Shown: positions 53,579-63,000 of the stretch, piece by piece | Layout of the letters: each line of letters starts with the position of its first letter | Position numbering within the stretch: position 1 is the stretch's first letter | Source of the DNA: Gemmatimonadaceae bacterium | GTDB lineage: Bacteria > Gemmatimonadota > Gemmatimonadetes > Gemmatimonadales > Gemmatimonadaceae | Assembly: GCA_035606695.1 (NCBI GenBank) | Contig: DATNEW010000039.1 | Location: 1-64,000 of the forward strand | DNA length: 64,000 nucleotides | Direction of reading: 5' to 3' | The notes under the pieces: model-generated | What the model was told of the DNA's origin: nothing | The model's database searches: none | Seen by the model: the letters and a program-made list of their open reading frames with translations, nothing else | Made by a program: the position numbers and the translations under genes

Positions 53579-55717
53579 ATGCTGCCCATTCTCTTCGCCG
53601 CGCAGATTGCCGTCGCCACGACCAGCGTCGATTCGACGTACGCATCGCCCGCGCTCCGTGACTTCGTAGCGGCTGCTGCGGCCGCGAATCGCGTCCCGCC
53701 GCCCGAGCTGCGCTCGTACAACAGCCGCATCGAAACGGAAGCCGCGCTCATTCTGCGCGACACGCTCGGGCGCGAGCACACCGGCGAAGTCGAGCAGCTC
53801 GCCACCACCGCGAAGTGGAATCGCGCCGGCCACTACGATCTACATGTCGTCGGCTACCGCTCTGAAAGCGTCGGCGTTCCGTATTCGACGTTGAGCATCG
53901 TGCGCGCGTGGACCGTGCCGTCGCTGTACGGCAATCGCCTCTCGCTTGGCGCGTACTTCACCGAATCGAATCGCCGCACGGATACACTCCTCGCCGTTCA
54001 CCCATTCGCCGCGGATCGCGACAAGTTCTACCGATTCAGCGGTGGAGACACCATCGCCGTGCTGCACGCCGGTGCGCGCGACATTCCGCTCGTTCGATTG
54101 CGCGTGCGTCCGCAGTTTCACGGCGCGACGCGTCTCGGGGCGTTCGACGGCGAGATCGATGTAGACGCCGTGAGACATCAGATCGTTCGCATGCGAGGCC
54201 AATTCGTCGTCCTGGGGGGAGCACCGAGCGCTCGGGAGAAGTTGGCGACGCGCGTGTTCGGCCTGGTCGCTGTCGCGTACGTAGAATTCGTGAATGCCGA
54301 GGTGTCCGGCAAGTACTGGCTCCCCGCATTTCAGCGCACCGAATTTCAGGCCAGCATTCCGCTCTTCACGCAAACGCGGCCGATCTTCAGGCTCGTGTCG
54401 ACCATCCACGACATCGCGGTCAACGACACGGTCGGCGCGCCCACGGATTCGGTTGGCCCGCTACGCGTGACCATTTCGTGGGCGCGCGGCGACAGCATCA
54501 GCCGATTCGACGATTGGCAGCGGCCGATCGGAGAACAGGCGGGATCGGTCCACTCCGACGACTTCGCGGACATGGCCCCGGACCAGTGGAAGGCGGACGG
54601 TCCGCCGCGTTTGAATCTCTTTCCGAATAACACCAGCCGAATCCTGCGGTTCAATCGTGTCGAAGGCGCGTTCGTTGGTCTCGCTCCGACCGTCGACTTC
54701 AGATCTTTCATGCCGGGCGTGTCCGCTGGGATTTACGGTGGCTGGGCGTTCAGTGAAAAAACTGCTCGCGGCGGCGGCTTCGTCTCGTATCATCGTGGCC
54801 AGTCGATAGTGGGCATTCGCGCCGAGCGTGAGCTGGCGTCGACGAACGATTTCGCGATCCCGCTCACCGACGATCCGGGCTTCGGTGCGTTGATCGGATC
54901 CGTCGACGACTACGACTACGTCGATCGGCGCATGGCTAGCCTTTCAGCGACACGAGTATTTCGATCCGTCGACGTCGGGTTGCTGACGACGCAGATCGGT
55001 GTCGGCGGAGATCGGCCAGAGCGCGCGCGGTTGGAGCATGGACTCTTTTCGGCGACATCGTTTCGCCCGAATCGCGGAGCGCGCGGCGGTGACTACGTCA
55101 TCGGCACCGCGGATCTCGAGATTCACCCCAATGTCACTGGCGACTATGTGCAGCCAGGTGTTGGCGCACACGCCCACTACGAAATTGCCAACGGTGGCTT
55201 GAGCTGGCAGCGGATCGAATTGCGCTTATCGGCTCGCCGCTATTGGGGGCCAGTGTCGTTCGCCGCGCACGCCGACGGCGGCCTTCTGCTCGGTGACAAT
55301 CCGCCGCCGCAGCAGCTGTTCGAGCTCGGCGGCGCCGACTTGCTTCCGGGCTACTCGTACAAACAGTTCGCGGGCGACCGTGCCGCACTCCTACGATCGT
55401 TCGCCAGCTATCGGTTTGGAATCTGGCAAAAGCCCGTACGCTTCATTCGAAATTACTATCTGCCGGGTCTGAGTCCCGGTGTCGCGGCGAGCGTCCAGGG
55501 TGGTTGGACCGAGATTTCGTCGACGGGCGCGGCGCTGGCCGTCCGCGACTTGGGCGTCGTGAACGGTCTGCCGATCTCGACGGCGACTGGTGGCGCACGG
55601 GCAACCGCCGGAGGCGGCTTCACGTTCTTTTCGGACTTGCTCCACGTGGGCGTGGCGCGGGCGATCGATCGGCCGGCTCCGTGGAGGTTCGTCGCGGGAT
55701 TCGGCGCGAGCTTCTAG
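53579..55717 (+). CDS. Outer membrane barrel protein, Omp85-like
   Basis: A 712-aa secreted protein with a signal peptide (MLPILFAAQIAVATTS). The C-terminal half (about 360-712) has alternating beta-strand pattern and a D15-like GADLLPGYSYKQFAGDRA, recalling the RGY motif of Omp85 proteins (here PGY), and it ends in an aromatic F as outer-membrane proteins do. The N-terminal 350 residues are a soluble beta-rich domain rather than recognised POTRA repeats. Possible DUF5686-type relative. Function unknown. Confidence 0.72.
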   Translation: MLPILFAAQIAVATTSVDSTYASPALRDFVAAAAAANRVPPPELRSYNSRIETEAALILRDTLGREHTGEVEQLATTAKWNRAGHYDLHVVGYRSESVGVPYSTLSIVRAWTVPSLYGNRLSLGAYFTESNRRTDTLLAVHPFAADRDKFYRFSGGDTIAVLHAGARDIPLVRLRVRPQFHGATRLGAFDGEIDVDAVRHQIVRMRGQFVVLGGAPSAREKLATRVFGLVAVAYVEFVNAEVSGKYWLPAFQRTEFQASIPLFTQTRPIFRLVSTIHDIAVNDTVGAPTDSVGPLRVTISWARGDSISRFDDWQRPIGEQAGSVHSDDFADMAPDQWKADGPPRLNLFPNNTSRILRFNRVEGAFVGLAPTVDFRSFMPGVSAGIYGGWAFSEKTARGGGFVSYHRGQSIVGIRAERELASTNDFAIPLTDDPGFGALIGSVDDYDYVDRRMASLSATRVFRSVDVGLLTTQIGVGGDRPERARLEHGLFSATSFRPNRGARGGDYVIGTADLEIHPNVTGDYVQPGVGAHAHYEIANGGLSWQRIELRLSARRYWGPVSFAAHADGGLLLGDNPPPQQLFELGGADLLPGYSYKQFAGDRAALLRSFASYRFGIWQKPVRFIRNYYLPGLSPGVAASVQGGWTEISSTGAALAVRDLGVVNGLPISTATGGARATAGGGFTFFSDLLHVGVARAIDRPAPWRFVAGFGASF

Positions 55718-55729
55718 TCTCGCGCGATT

Positions 55730-56686
55730 TTAGAATTCTCCAATGAACCCGATCTCGGGCTCGAGATGAACGTTGCAGTTCTTCTCGACCGCCTTCTGCG
55801 CCAGATCGATCAGCTCGCGCACGTCCTTCGCCGTGGCGCCGCCCAGATTCACCATGATGTTGGCGTGAATGTGCGAGATCTGTGCGCCGCCGTGGCGATA
55901 CCCTTTGAGCCCACACTGATCCACCAGCCGTCCGGCGCCTACCCCTTCGATCTTCTTGAAGATCGATCCGGCGCTCGGATGCCACTCGAGCCACGGATGC
56001 TTGCCGCCGCGCCAGCTCAAGTTCTCCTGCAGAATGCGATGAAGCACCGCTTGATCCGCGCGCGCCAACTTGAACGTCGCCGACAGCACGATGTCGCGGC
56101 GATGGTGAAATACCGTGTCGTCGTAGCCGAACTTCACGTAGTCGGCGCCGACCGTCTTGCGCTCGTTCTCCGCGGAAAGGATCTCGCAGGATTCGAACGC
56201 TTCGGCGATGAACATCGTGCGCTCACGCTCGGGCGCCGGCGACAGAAAGTGCAGGTTCTGCCAGATCGCGCCGCCAACCGTGCTCGGAATTCCGACGTAA
56301 TGCTCCAATCCCGACCAACCGCGGCTCACTGATTCCTGAATCAGATCCTTGATGATCGCTCCGCTTTCGGTCCACAGCCGGCAGACGTCACCCTCTTCCC
56401 GGAACTCGTGTGCCTTCGCGGTGTTCCGGATGATGAGTCCGCGAAAGCCGCGGTCGCCCATGAGGACATTGGCACCCAGTCCCAGAACGAAGTAGGGTAC
56501 TTCGTTGCGCCGAGCCGCGAGCACGGCATTCGCTAGGGCATCGGCAGACGTCGCCTCAAAAAAGAGATCGGCAGGTCCGCCGATCTTGAACGTCGTGTAG
56601 GGCGCCAGAGGCTCGGCGCGTCGCGTGTGCCGCGCATCGAGCTCAGCCGCTACTCTTTCGATTGCTTGGGAATTGGATCCGGACAT
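55730..56686 (-). CDS. murB: UDP-N-acetylenolpyruvoylglucosamine reductase
   Basis: A 318-aa MurB that reduces the enolpyruvyl group in UDP-MurNAc synthesis. FAD-binding PYTTFKIGGPADLFFE, FVLGLGANVLMGDRGF, GIPSTVGGAIWQN and the catalytic-serine region SAGSIFKK are present. The YVGIPST/GAQISHIHANIMVN pattern places it in the type I/II MurB group. The start ATG (56684-56686) overlaps the divergent M16 start by two bases in CATG. Last conserved part EIGFIGEF is complete. Confidence 0.93.
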   Translation of the reverse strand: MSGSNSQAIERVAAELDARHTRRAEPLAPYTTFKIGGPADLFFEATSADALANAVLAARRNEVPYFVLGLGANVLMGDRGFRGLIIRNTAKAHEFREEGDVCRLWTESGAIIKDLIQESVSRGWSGLEHYVGIPSTVGGAIWQNLHFLSPAPERERTMFIAEAFESCEILSAENERKTVGADYVKFGYDDTVFHHRRDIVLSATFKLARADQAVLHRILQENLSWRGGKHPWLEWHPSAGSIFKKIEGVGAGRLVDQCGLKGYRHGGAQISHIHANIMVNLGGATAKDVRELIDLAQKAVEKNCNVHLEPEIGFIGEF

Positions 56687-58136
56687 GATCAACGTGAAAG
56701 AAACAAGGAACAGTTCGGCGACGCTACGGCGCCGCGGGCGCTCGTTGCGCACGTTTCGAGCGAGCGCGCTGACCGCGACTCTGCTCGCCGGCGTCGCGGC
56801 ATCGCCGCTGGCCGCGCAACGAGCCGAGCTCGAGCGACACATTCAGCGCACGACGCTGCCAAACGGACTCGACGTCATCGTCGTCCCGAATCACGGGGTC
56901 CCGCTCGTCACGATCGAAGCCGACGTAAAGAACGGCTCGTTCACACAGGGCCCCGAGTACGAGGGGCTGTCGCATTTGTACGAGCACATGTTCTTCAAGG
57001 CGAACACGCTCTATCCAAACCCGGACGAATTCGTCGCGCGGGCATCGGAGCTCGGAGCCGTGTTCAATGGAACGACGAGCGAGGAGCGCGTCAATTATTA
57101 CCTGACCGTACCCGCCGACAGCATCGACGGCGGCATGCGGTTCCTGGCCGCCGCGCTCATTCATCCGTTATTCCGCGCCGACGAGCTGGCGCGCGAACGC
57201 GAAGTCGTGATCGGCGAATACGACCGCAACGAGTCGAGCCCAACGTTTCCGTTCACGACCGCGATGAACAAGGCGCTATGGACGACCGCCTGGAGCCGCA
57301 AGAATCCGCTCGGCGAGCGCGCCGTGATTCAGGCGACGACACCGGAAAAGATGCGGGTGATTCAACAACGGTATTACATCCCTAACAACACCGCCCTGAT
57401 CATCACCGGGGATGTGACGACCGAGAAGGCGTTCGCACTTGCGCGGCAGCTCTTCGGTGATTGGCAGCGGGGTCCCGATCCGTTCACCGCGGCACCCATT
57501 CCGCCGATCCCGCCGCTCGTGAAAGACACGGCCGTCATCGTCGAGCAACCGATCGGCTCGGTGATCGTGATGCTTCAATGGCAGGGACCGGGCGCGCACA
57601 AGGATCCCGCGGCGACCTATGCCGCCGATGTGTTCTCCGACGTGCTCAATCAACCCGGCTCGCGCTTTCAACAACGACTGGTCGACAGCGGATTGTTCGA
57701 GTCCATCGGCGTGAACTATTACACGTTGAACAACGTCGGTCCGATCACGATCGAAGGGGAGACGTCACCGCAAAAGCTGACGCAGGCCCTCGCCGCTCTG
57801 TACGAAGAGTTGCGGAAGCTCAATGACCCCGCGTACTACGGGGCCGCCGAGCTCGAGGCGACGAAGCAAAAACGCATCGTGGATACGGAGTTGAACATGG
57901 AGCGCTCTTCCGGCTTCGCGCAGCAGCTCGGCTTCTGGTGGGCGGTGACGGGCCTCGACTACTTCTACGGCTACGTCGATACGATGGCGAAGCAGACCGC
58001 GGGCGACCTGCAGTCGTACGCCGCCAAGTACATCATCGGAAAGCCGCACGTGACGGGCGTGCTCCTGTCGGCCGATGCGCGCAACGCGCTGCATCTCACA
58101 CCGCGCATGCTGCTCGATCTCGGAGTGCGGCCATGA
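56685..58136 (+). CDS. Secreted M16 zinc peptidase, catalytic subunit
   Basis: A 483-aa M16 peptidase with a basic N-terminal stretch followed by a signal-like helix (LTATLLAGVAASPLAAQ, residues about 29-45). The zinc motif is H97-LYE-H101 and the third ligand lies in EREVVIGEYDRNES. It is likely periplasmic, unlike the pair at 8921-11613. It is co-transcribed with the inactive subunit, overlapping in ATGA at 58133-58136. Start is the ATG at 56685; TTG at about 56746 is an alternative. Confidence 0.88.
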   Translation: MINVKETRNSSATLRRRGRSLRTFRASALTATLLAGVAASPLAAQRAELERHIQRTTLPNGLDVIVVPNHGVPLVTIEADVKNGSFTQGPEYEGLSHLYEHMFFKANTLYPNPDEFVARASELGAVFNGTTSEERVNYYLTVPADSIDGGMRFLAAALIHPLFRADELAREREVVIGEYDRNESSPTFPFTTAMNKALWTTAWSRKNPLGERAVIQATTPEKMRVIQQRYYIPNNTALIITGDVTTEKAFALARQLFGDWQRGPDPFTAAPIPPIPPLVKDTAVIVEQPIGSVIVMLQWQGPGAHKDPAATYAADVFSDVLNQPGSRFQQRLVDSGLFESIGVNYYTLNNVGPITIEGETSPQKLTQALAALYEELRKLNDPAYYGAAELEATKQKRIVDTELNMERSSGFAQQLGFWWAVTGLDYFYGYVDTMAKQTAGDLQSYAAKYIIGKPHVTGVLLSADARNALHLTPRMLLDLGVRP

Positions 58137-59449
58137 CGATTCGTGCACTGCTCGTCGCTGTCATCGCGTTTACGCCGGCCGCCGCAAAGGCGCAACCAAC
58201 TCAGCTCGCCACCGACACGGCGACGGTGACCTTCGACGTCAACGGTCTCAAGGTCATTCTTCGCCGCAACACCGCGAACGACGTCGTCGTCGCCAACATG
58301 TACTTGCTCGGCGGAACGCAGCAGCTGACGCCGGCGACACAGGGTATCGAAACGCTGTTGCTCAACGCATCCGAACGTGGAACGAAGCGCTTCCCCGGCG
58401 CCGCCGCGCGGCAAATTCCCGCCCGTCTCGGCAGCTACTTCACGATTTCCGGCTCGGAAGACTGGACGCTGTTCGGATTGAGGTCCGTGCGTTCGACCTT
58501 TGATTCGACGTTCGCGGTATTCGCCGATCGTATCGCCGCGCCGACGCTCGATTCATCGGAAGTCGAGCTGGTTCGCGCACGCATGACGACCGCCGAGCGG
58601 TTGGGAGCGAACGACCCCGACGACGTCGTGCAGCATCTGGCCGACAGTTTGACCTTCGTCGGACACCCGTATGGCTTCGATCCGAATGGGACGGAATCAT
58701 CGCTCTATTCCATCACGCTTGGGCAGCTTCGAGGCTATCAGGCGACGCAAATGGTGACGTCGCGCATGCTCCTAGTCGTCGTCGGAAATGTCGAGCGTGC
58801 ACGCGTCGAACAGCTCGTGCAACGCACCCTCGGCCAGCTGCCGCGCGGGAACTACACGTGGGCGCCGCCGCACCTCCCACCGCATTTGGGCAAGGCGGCC
58901 GTGGTGCGCAACGCTCCACTGCCCACGAACTATCTCCTGGGGTTCTACGTTGGACCCACAGCAAGAGACCCGGATTACGCCGCCTTGCGCGTCGCGACCG
59001 CCGTACTGTCCGGTCGCTTCTTCACTGAGATCCGCTCCCGGCGCAACCTCTCATACGAAGTCGACGCGCCGTTTCTGGAGCGCGCCATCTCGGCGGGTGG
59101 CGTGTACGTGACGACCGTCAGCCCGGACACGACGCTTCAGTTGATGCGCGCGGAAATCAATCGGCTGAAAACCGAACTGATCGATCCGCAGGGGCTCGAT
59201 CGCCTCGTTCAGCAATTCATCACAGAATATTTTCTGAAGAACGAGACCAATGGCGATCAAGCCACATTCCTGGCGCGCGCCCAGATCTATCAAGGCGACT
59301 ATCGCATGGCGCAACGGTTCGTCGCGGACCTCCGGCGCGTGACGCCTGAGGACGTGCAGCGTGTCGCGCGCGCCTATATGCACGACTTTCGATTCGTCTA
59401 CTTGGGAAATGCAAGCGCGCTCAACCAGGAACTCTTGTCGCAGTTCTGA
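58133..59449 (+). CDS. Secreted M16 peptidase-like protein, non-catalytic subunit
   Basis: A 438-aa protein with a signal peptide (MTIRALLVAVIAFTPAAAKAQ). The fold is M16 (VNGLKVILRRNTANDVVVANM; RRNLSYEVDAPF), but the HxxEH region reads ATQGIETLLLNASE, so no zinc site. Pairs with the upstream catalytic subunit. Substrate unknown. Confidence 0.87.
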   Translation: MTIRALLVAVIAFTPAAAKAQPTQLATDTATVTFDVNGLKVILRRNTANDVVVANMYLLGGTQQLTPATQGIETLLLNASERGTKRFPGAAARQIPARLGSYFTISGSEDWTLFGLRSVRSTFDSTFAVFADRIAAPTLDSSEVELVRARMTTAERLGANDPDDVVQHLADSLTFVGHPYGFDPNGTESSLYSITLGQLRGYQATQMVTSRMLLVVVGNVERARVEQLVQRTLGQLPRGNYTWAPPHLPPHLGKAAVVRNAPLPTNYLLGFYVGPTARDPDYAALRVATAVLSGRFFTEIRSRRNLSYEVDAPFLERAISAGGVYVTTVSPDTTLQLMRAEINRLKTELIDPQGLDRLVQQFITEYFLKNETNGDQATFLARAQIYQGDYRMAQRFVADLRRVTPEDVQRVARAYMHDFRFVYLGNASALNQELLSQF

Positions 59450-59457
59450 CATCCAGA

Positions 59458-59492
59458 CCCGTCACACGTGACGTCACACGTGACGTCACGGG
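59458..59492. repeat. Tandem 12-bp palindromes after the M16 operon
   Basis: Two copies of GTCACACGTGAC (59461-59472, 59473-59484) followed by GTCACGGG. Each copy is an inverted repeat GTCAC/GTGAC. Together they can form alternative hairpins, and could serve as a terminator for the M16 operon or as operator sites for the cupredoxin gene. Confidence 0.65.
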
Positions 59493-59647
59493 CGAATTGC
59501 GGGAAGTTTGTCGGGCCGGGGCGCGTCGTTTGCACCCGGCCCCTGCGCGTTGCATTCGGCCGACTTTGTGAATAGTTTCACATTCTTCGCGCGATAGCGG
59601 CGAAAATCTCAACGATCCTGGCTAGGCACTACTGGAGGCTCCAAGAA

Positions 59648-60160
59648 ATGCGGTTCTACGCAATGGCGCTCGTAGCGAGCGCGGCCGTCCTCGGCGCATG
59701 CGGCGGCGGCGACAAGAGTAAGGATACGACGGCAGCTGCCACGCCCGCCCCGGCGGCGTCGGCGACTCCGGCTCCCGGCGCTGCGGCTCCGGCCGGCACT
59801 GTAGCGAAGGTTCCTGCGACCGGCGCAACGGTCGATGTGAAAATGATCGGTGACGACAAGGGTTACCGGTTCGAGCCGAACGACATCAAGATCAAGTCCG
59901 GCGATGCCGTTCGTTTCACGATGGTGAGCGGCGGCCCGCACAACGTGTCGTTCGATCCCGCGACCATCACCGATGCGGCCTCGAAGGCTCAGCTCGACGC
60001 GAATATGGACTCGAAGATGTCCGAGCTCGCGAGCCCCATGCTCATGAATCCGAACGAGCAGTACACCATCTCGTTCGGCGGCGTGAAGCCTGGCGTTTAC
60101 CCCTTCCACTGCACGCCGCACCTCGCGATGGGCATGAAAGGAACGATCACGGTTCAGTAG
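59648..60160 (+). CDS. Cupredoxin lipoprotein (plastocyanin/azurin-like)
   Basis: A 170-aa lipoprotein. Signal and lipobox LGAC end at Cys18, then an Ala/Pro/Thr-rich linker to about residue 55. The blue-copper domain has a His ligand in GGPHNVSF and the Cys-His-Met cluster in FHCTPHLAMGM, a full type-1 copper site. Probable periplasmic electron carrier. A strong terminator follows, so it is transcribed alone. Confidence 0.92.
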   Translation: MRFYAMALVASAAVLGACGGGDKSKDTTAAATPAPAASATPAPGAAAPAGTVAKVPATGATVDVKMIGDDKGYRFEPNDIKIKSGDAVRFTMVSGGPHNVSFDPATITDAASKAQLDANMDSKMSELASPMLMNPNEQYTISFGGVKPGVYPFHCTPHLAMGMKGTITVQ

Positions 60161-60177
60161 GCTCGAACGATCGATCG

Positions 60178-60217
60178 GAAAATGGGCGGAGCTATCCGGC
60201 TTCGCCCATTTTCTTTT
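60178..60217 (+). terminator. Terminator of the cupredoxin gene
   Basis: An 11-bp perfect stem GAAAATGGGCG/CGCCCATTTTC with a 14-nt loop, followed by TTTT. Confidence 0.85.
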
Positions 60218-60255
60218 GTTGACGCCGTGGCCCAACGCGTGCCAGAGTCAATTGC

Positions 60256-61989
60256 ATGTCTTTCCTGACGGGTGAATTTCCCCGCTCGATTCCGCGCGCC
60301 GTCTGGCTTGGCGCGCGTGCTCGCAATGCGATGAACCGCCCGCTGTTCATCGGAGCGGTTGGATTCGGCGCCGCGGTTGCCGCGCTCGTGGCGCTCGTGC
60401 TCGCGCCCCAGGAAGTGCGGCACATTCGCCACGTCCCAGCGCCGCTCGATGTCGCGCGGCCTGACACGACACCACTCGTCGCGGCGCTCAGTCAGGCCTC
60501 ACAGCGGTTGAACGCAGCGGAATCGTCGCTCGCCTTCGCGCGCGCGCACGTCGCCAAGGCGCCCGCGCCCGTGGTCGACACATTGAGTCCGAGATTGCTC
60601 CGGACACGTGACTCGCTCGCCGCAGCGGTCAACGACCTCGATGCCTTGCTCACTCGCGTCGAGTCGGCGCCGGTTACCGCATCCTATCGGGCGCTGGCCG
60701 AGTCACCGCAACTGACGACAACGCCACGGGTGAAGCTGCTGATCGACTCGCTGAGCGACGTCGACAAAGATCGTGAAACCTACGGCACCGCAGGCGCGAC
60801 CGATCCCGTGTACCTGGCCCTGAACGCCCGTGCGACCGAGATCGGCCGCGCCATTCAGCTGGTCGCCCAGCAGCGGCGTGACGCGCTGCGTGACCAAATC
60901 ACGAAGGTCAACGCACCAGCACAGCAGCAAGCCATCACAGAGACACCATCGGCTGACACAGCTGGATGGGTGGCCGAGCGCGACTCAGCTCGCTCGATCG
61001 CGAGCGAAGCGTCGAAAGCTCTCGTGGACGCACGCGGACGCCTGAAAGAATACAATGACGCGGTCGAGCACGAACGCGAACAGGCCCAGTTGAACGCTCC
61101 GATGGTCGCGCTGCTCGCCGCGGCGCTCGTGTTCGGAATCGCCTTGGGCTTCGGCGTGTCCTTCTTCCAGGAGATGCGACATCCGCGGGTCAGCAGCGAC
61201 GAGCACGAAGTCGAGCGCCTGACGGGGAGCCGTGTGCTGGCGACCGTGGCGCCGAGGCCGAGGGATCCGAACCGGCATCGGCGTCAGGCTGACCGGACCG
61301 CGCCGCGCTATTTCGATCCGAGCGCCGACGGCTATCAGTTGACCTACTTGCACGTCGCGCGCGCCGGGGCGAGCCGCTTGATGCTTTCCGTTGCATCTTC
61401 GGACACCGGCATCGCCGCCGTCGTGGCGATGAACGTGGCGGCGATCGCGGCCGACGAAGCGCGCAGCACCATCCTGATCGACACCGACGCGCGCACCTCG
61501 CCGGCGGCGGCTGCACTTCGGACGCACGCCGAACCCGGTCTCGCCGACCTGTTGCAGCGCAATCTGAACTGGGCTGAGGTCACGACTCAGGCTGCGGCCG
61601 GCCGGGATCGCGTCATCGACGTACTGCCAAGCGGAATCGCCCCGGGGCCGCTCGATCCTGCACGCGTCACCGAATTGTTTCGCGGCGAAGCCGCTCGTCT
61701 CGCTCGGCATTACGAGGCGATCGTCGTGGTGAGCTCGATCGAACAGGCCAGCGCGGGCCTTCCCGCAGCGTTTCCGATTCCCGATGTCATCGTGTGCGCG
61801 CGCGTCGGCTACACTCGCATCGACGAGCTCAACGCGGCGGTCGACCGCATTCGCTCGGCCGGAAGCAATCCCCTCGGTATCGTGCTGTGGAACGCCGCGT
61901 CGCCCGCACTCCCGAAAGCCGACCGATTGGCGCGCAGTCCTCGGCCCATTCGTACGGCGGAGATGTCGGCGATGACCGCTGCCGAGTAG
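60256..61989 (+). CDS. Polysaccharide co-polymerase-like protein with degenerate kinase domain
   Basis: A 577-aa protein with two transmembrane segments, at about residues 30-50 (PLFIGAVGFGAAVAALVALV) and 280-300 (APMVALLAAALVFGIALGF). These flank a coiled-coil periplasmic region (ASQRLNAAESSLAFARAHV; EASKALVDARGRLKEYNDA). The C-terminal cytoplasmic domain (about 370-560) has the fold order of a BY-kinase (STILIDTDART for Walker A', YEAIVVVSS for Walker B), but the Walker A P-loop reads SVASSDTGIAAVV and lacks the GK. It resembles Wzz/Wzc proteins and would regulate chain length without kinase activity. No capsule genes are nearby. Confidence 0.6.
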   Translation: MSFLTGEFPRSIPRAVWLGARARNAMNRPLFIGAVGFGAAVAALVALVLAPQEVRHIRHVPAPLDVARPDTTPLVAALSQASQRLNAAESSLAFARAHVAKAPAPVVDTLSPRLLRTRDSLAAAVNDLDALLTRVESAPVTASYRALAESPQLTTTPRVKLLIDSLSDVDKDRETYGTAGATDPVYLALNARATEIGRAIQLVAQQRRDALRDQITKVNAPAQQQAITETPSADTAGWVAERDSARSIASEASKALVDARGRLKEYNDAVEHEREQAQLNAPMVALLAAALVFGIALGFGVSFFQEMRHPRVSSDEHEVERLTGSRVLATVAPRPRDPNRHRRQADRTAPRYFDPSADGYQLTYLHVARAGASRLMLSVASSDTGIAAVVAMNVAAIAADEARSTILIDTDARTSPAAAALRTHAEPGLADLLQRNLNWAEVTTQAAAGRDRVIDVLPSGIAPGPLDPARVTELFRGEAARLARHYEAIVVVSSIEQASAGLPAAFPIPDVIVCARVGYTRIDELNAAVDRIRSAGSNPLGIVLWNAASPALPKADRLARSPRPIRTAEMSAMTAAE

Positions 61990-62036
61990 GCCACGAGCAC
62001 TTCCTCGCATCGGATGGCGAGACTAGCATCCGACGC

Positions 62037-62465
62037 GTGTGGTCCGACTCTCTCCTTGCCGCCGAGCGCCAGCACCTGCTGCGCTTGCTGCTGTGGTCCG
62101 CGCTGTCGATCGTTGCAGCGACCAGCATTTTCGTAATTCTCGCCGCACGGCGCGCACGTTCGCCGCTGCTCGTGCATTTCGCGCTGCAGACTGCCGCGTG
62201 GGGCGCGGTGTTCGGCGCGATCGCCATCGTTCAGCTGGGGCACTTGCAGCTGCGTGATATTTCAGGAGCCGTACGCCTCGACCGTGTGTTGTGGATGAAC
62301 ATCGGGCTCGAGGTCGGGTACGTTCTCATGGGCGCCGCAATCGCGCTTCTCGGTCGCGCGTTGACGCGCAGCATGGCCGCCGTCGGCGCTGGAACCGCAA
62401 TCGTGGTGCAAGGCTTGGCGCTGCTCGTGATCGATTTGCAGTTTGCGGCGCTGGTGTCGAGGTAG
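62037..62465 (+). CDS. Small four-helix membrane protein
   Basis: About 142 aa, starting GTG at 62037. Four hydrophobic segments: LLLWSALSIVAATSIFVILA, ALQTAAWGAVFGAIAIVQL, IGLEVGYVLMGAAIALLG and GAGTAIVVQGLALLVIDLQF. No recognised catalytic motif; a DUF6992-type relationship is possible but not certain. It lies between the polysaccharide protein and msrC, 3 nt before msrC. Confidence 0.6.
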   Translation: MWSDSLLAAERQHLLRLLLWSALSIVAATSIFVILAARRARSPLLVHFALQTAAWGAVFGAIAIVQLGHLQLRDISGAVRLDRVLWMNIGLEVGYVLMGAAIALLGRALTRSMAAVGAGTAIVVQGLALLVIDLQFAALVSR

Positions 62466-62468
62466 CTG

Positions 62469-62963
62469 ATGGCCGAAGTGACGCTGGACCTAAGACGGAT
62501 GCCCAAGGAGCGCGCATATGCGCAGCTTCATGCGCATATCATCAACGTCCTGGCCGGCATCGACGACGATATCGCGGGCATGGCGACGATGAGTTCCCTC
62601 ATCCAGCATGCGTTTCGCCATTTGTGGACCGGTTTTTACCGTGTCGTGGCCCCCGATCTCCTTCGCGTCGGACCCTACCAGGGCACGGTGGGCTGCCTGG
62701 ACATCACTTTCGGCCGCGGAGTGTGCGGTACAGCGGCTGCCGAGCGTCGCACGTTACTAGTACCAGACGTGTCGAGGTTCCCCGGTCACATAGCGTGCGA
62801 CGACCGATCGCGTTCGGAGATCGTCGTACCCGTCTACGGCCGCGATCGACAGCTCATCGCGGTGCTCGACATCGACTCGGACCGACTCGCCGCCTTCGAT
62901 CAGGAAGATGCGAACGGGCTCGAGCGGATCATGCGATGGTTTGCCGGCGAAGCACGCGGTTGA
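62469..62963 (+). CDS. msrC: Free methionine-(R)-sulfoxide reductase
   Basis: A 164-aa GAF-domain fRMsr. Three characteristic cysteines are present: VGCLDI, GRGVCGTAA and HIACDDRS, matching the catalytic and resolving Cys set of the family (LVPDVSRFPGHIACD). It reduces free Met-(R)-sulfoxide and repairs oxidative damage. Follows the small membrane gene by 3 nt and precedes the HD gene by 37 nt. Confidence 0.92.
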   Translation: MAEVTLDLRRMPKERAYAQLHAHIINVLAGIDDDIAGMATMSSLIQHAFRHLWTGFYRVVAPDLLRVGPYQGTVGCLDITFGRGVCGTAAAERRTLLVPDVSRFPGHIACDDRSRSEIVVPVYGRDRQLIAVLDIDSDRLAAFDQEDANGLERIMRWFAGEARG

Positions 62964-63000
62964 CGCACAGCGGCCGCGACTGGAAGGTGGAGACCCTGCC

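Noticed and set aside
55640-55650. CCACGTGG in the outer-membrane gene as a third parS site
   Set aside because: Only the core matches, flanks are not palindromic, and it is in coding sequence far from parA.
56286-56300. GGAATTCCG in murB as a further copy of the dispersed repeat
   Set aside because: Only 9-10 bp match; the neighbouring sequence encodes the conserved GIPSTVGG of MurB.
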